Assembly: GCF_001375555.1 (NCBI RefSeq)
Contig: NZ_CTDZ01000009.1
Location: 1-64,000, forward strand
Direction of reading: 5' to 3'
DNA length: 64,000 nucleotides
Origin: Numidum massiliense
GTDB taxonomy: Bacteria > Bacillota > Bacilli > Thermoactinomycetales > Novibacillaceae
Below the pieces are notes generated by a model, which had not been told where the DNA came from, made no database searches, and saw nothing but the letters and a program-made list of their open reading frames with translations. Below, piece by piece: positions 62,362 through 64,000 of the stretch. The number at the start of each line of letters is the position of its first letter. Position 1 is the stretch's first letter. A program made the position numbers and the translations under genes.

Positions 62362-63327
62362 TTGACGAAAAAAACGTGGGTATGGATTACCGTTGGTTGC
62401 GGTATTTTGTTAGTTATCGGTTTAGTCGCCGGGACGCTAATCGTTGTTAAGTCCGGAGATGGCGGCAAAGTGGCCGGCGATTGGAAAGTCCGCATCGAGA
62501 AAGAGGGTGGTGCAGACCGCATTTTATTGCTAGGTGTCGACGGTGTGATCATGCAGAGTGAAGACGGAAGCCTGCTCGGCGCGGCAGGTACGAGCCCGTG
62601 GGAAGTGACAAACAAGTTGGAGCAAGCGGTGAAAGACAAAAGAATTAAAGGGATTGTCGTGCGCGTCGATTCGCCCGGGGGCGATGTCGTCGCCAGCGAC
62701 GAAATTTACCACAAACTGCTGCAAGTGAAGCGCGAACAGAAGTTACCGATCGTTTTCTCGTTTGGCTCGACGGCCGCATCGGGGGGTTATTACGTTGCGA
62801 CAGCCGCCGATAAAATATTTAGCAACCCGTTGACGCTAACGGGCAGCATCGGGGTCATTATGGAAAGCTACAATTTGAGCGAGTTGGCCGACAAAGTCGG
62901 TATAAAGAGCGTCGTCATTAAAAGTGGCAAGATGAAAGATATCGGTTCGCTGTTTCGCGAGATGACGAAAGAAGAGCGCGACGTCCTACAGCAACTAGTG
63001 GACGAGTCGTACGACCGCTTTGTCGAAGTGGTGGCGACGGGCCGCGACTTACCGGAAGCAGAAGTGCGCAAGATCGCCGATGGTCGCGTCTACACGGGAC
63101 AGCAAGCGAAAAAGTTAAAGTTAGTTGACGAGCTAGGGACGTTAGACGACGCGATTGCGGAAGCAGAAAAAATGGCAGGGATCCGGGAAGCGACCGTCGT
63201 CAGTTACAAACAAGGCAGCAGTCTCCCGTCGTGGCTCGGCGTATTGGGCAAAGATCAGGGCTTGTCCGCCCAAGATCTGTTAGAGCGGAAGTCGCCGGGG
63301 TTAATGTATTTGTATACGACGGATTAA
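62362..63327 (+). CDS. sppA: Signal peptide peptidase SppA
   Basis: Membrane serine-lysine protease that degrades cleaved signal peptides and other membrane-embedded peptides. 321 residues, the short Gram-positive form. A membrane segment lies at residues 7-30. VRVDSPGGDVVASDEIY precedes the nucleophile Ser in FGSTAASGGYYVATAAD. SIGVIMESYN and the general-base Lys in KSGKMKDIGS follow. TTG 62362 has a GAGAGGAG site. A terminator follows at 63502. Confidence 0.93.
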   Translation: MTKKTWVWITVGCGILLVIGLVAGTLIVVKSGDGGKVAGDWKVRIEKEGGADRILLLGVDGVIMQSEDGSLLGAAGTSPWEVTNKLEQAVKDKRIKGIVVRVDSPGGDVVASDEIYHKLLQVKREQKLPIVFSFGSTAASGGYYVATAADKIFSNPLTLTGSIGVIMESYNLSELADKVGIKSVVIKSGKMKDIGSLFREMTKEERDVLQQLVDESYDRFVEVVATGRDLPEAEVRKIADGRVYTGQQAKKLKLVDELGTLDDAIAEAEKMAGIREATVVSYKQGSSLPSWLGVLGKDQGLSAQDLLERKSPGLMYLYTTD

Positions 63328-63501
63328 ACGTCGTCAAGAGATCCGCAACTTGTTCAACAAACTGTCAAAAATATGTCGTTTATTGTCGAGTGGATCTGTG
63401 GTATATTATTAGTGTAAGCAAGATTGACCCTCTTGTTTACAAAGGTAGATGCTACCACGCTTCTTAACTCCTTTAATCTTGACCCTCTTTACATGCTTTT
63501 G

Positions 63502-63530
63502 GGCCGGACAAGTTGTCCGGTCATTTTTTT
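63502..63530 (+). terminator. Terminator downstream of sppA
   Basis: GGCCGGACA at 63502-63510 pairs with TGTCCGGTC at 63514-63522 (one G-T pair), then ATTTTTTT. Upstream, TTGACCCTCTT followed by TTTAC occurs at about 63424 and again at 63479. Confidence 0.85.
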
Positions 63531-63571
63531 GTGTTGTTTTCTATTTTCATATGTTGGGCGTGGTCGGTTGT

Positions 63572-64000
63572 TTAACGCGTTTGTCCCCCAGCAGCTTTGC
63601 GGTAAGTACTGTCAACTGCCATTTCTTGGAGCTGTTCGAGTAGCGGCGGCACGTCGTACCAGCTCTGCACGCGGAAGACGTGCGGCGGTAGGACTCCTTG
63701 ATTATACGGCGTGTCAAACAGAAAGACGGGGATCGCTAATGTTTCCGAGAGTTCACACGCGTTGTCGTAGCGGTCTTCGAAAAAGAGCTGTACCTCCTGT
63801 TTCCGTGCGGTAGCAATTTTATCGTGGGAACCGATTAAGTGGACGTCGTCGTACGGTAGCGCATGGGCATGAAGCCACTTGTATGTCACCTCGTAGTCCC
63901 TTTCCTCGCGCGCACTAATGAAGATCAGGCGGTGGCTTGCTGCGGCTAGCTCGGCGAGTACTTGTTTCGCATCCGGTTTGAGTGGTGCACTGGCGTATAT
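63572..64000 (-). CDS. HAD-type 5'-nucleotidase, C-terminal part (window edge)
   Basis: The frame runs off the right end, so the N-terminus is missing. The visible 142 residues follow the 5'(3')-deoxyribonucleotidase/YqfW plan: FISAREERDYEVTYKWLHAHALPYDD, a Lys in SHDKIATARK, then the acidic motif LFFEDRYDNACELSE and VFLFDTPYNQG. These are motifs II-IV of the HAD fold. The catalytic DxD motif I would lie beyond the window. Substrate probably a nucleotide monophosphate. Confidence 0.75.
   Translation of the reverse strand: MYASAPLKPDAKQVLAELAAASHRLIFISAREERDYEVTYKWLHAHALPYDDVHLIGSHDKIATARKQEVQLFFEDRYDNACELSETLAIPVFLFDTPYNQGVLPPHVFRVQSWYDVPPLLEQLQEMAVDSTYRKAAGGQTR

Overview
The window comes from a Gram-positive, endospore-forming type of organism (Firmicutes, Bacillales). 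The evidence is the gene set: EcsAB, LplJ, the three-subunit SdhCAB, a YhzD-like protein, PgsBCA with CapD and PgsE, CysP and DppA. Ribosome-binding sites are strong AGGAGG types, and TTG and GTG starts are frequent. Base composition looks moderate, with a bias to GTC and CGT codons. That would fit Thermoactinomycetaceae-like Bacillales, but I cannot fix a genus. No rRNA, tRNA, CRISPR array or replication origin was seen.

Layout. 1-2800 is an AT-rich accessory patch with a truncated gene end, a small immunity-like protein, a DUF4279 gene broken by two in-frame stops and other remnants. 2878-10617 carries a DUF2935 protein, a MATE exporter with a repetitive N-terminal extension, PEP carboxykinase, EcsAB and lipoate ligase. 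11335-16014 is a complete poly-gamma-glutamate capsule operon (pgsB-pgsC-pgsA-capD-pgsE). 16127-21214 holds a CocE-type hydrolase, RNase Z, a thioesterase, a transglutaminase-like lipoprotein and an RNA ligase/phosphodiesterase-like protein. 21363-23606 is a compact redox cluster: MauE-like and MauD-like proteins, a 12-cysteine protein resembling methylamine dehydrogenase light chain, a tiny peptide and a membrane protein. I regard it as the best candidate for an undescribed system. 23730-34499 is mostly housekeeping: TVP38, CDGSH, Hsp20, thioredoxin, UvrC, aspartokinase and succinate dehydrogenase. 34598-36360 pairs a CysP sulfate permease with a divergent Rrf2 regulator. 36567-41759 holds two paralogous cell-wall amidases separated by an ISLre2-family insertion. 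42092-53446 is rich in oddities: a metallo-beta-lactamase protein lacking metal ligands, a peptidase lacking its catalytic glutamate, minisatellites, an internally deleted beta-CASP gene and a PDZ-less HtrA. 53632-64000 holds D-aminopeptidase, a second aspartokinase, NhaC, LL-DAP aminotransferase, an M20 hydrolase, SppA and the end of a HAD nucleotidase gene.

How genes fit together. Two aspartokinases, DAP dehydrogenase and LL-DAP aminotransferase feed diaminopimelate for wall and spore. The amidases, DppA and CapD act on wall peptides or on the capsule attached to them. SdhCAB and PckA link the TCA cycle to gluconeogenesis. CysP plus Rrf2 suggest sulfur control. Several proteins carry low-complexity insertions or tails, and three non-identical 36-39 bp tandem repeats occur, so repeat expansion appears to be a genome-wide habit here.
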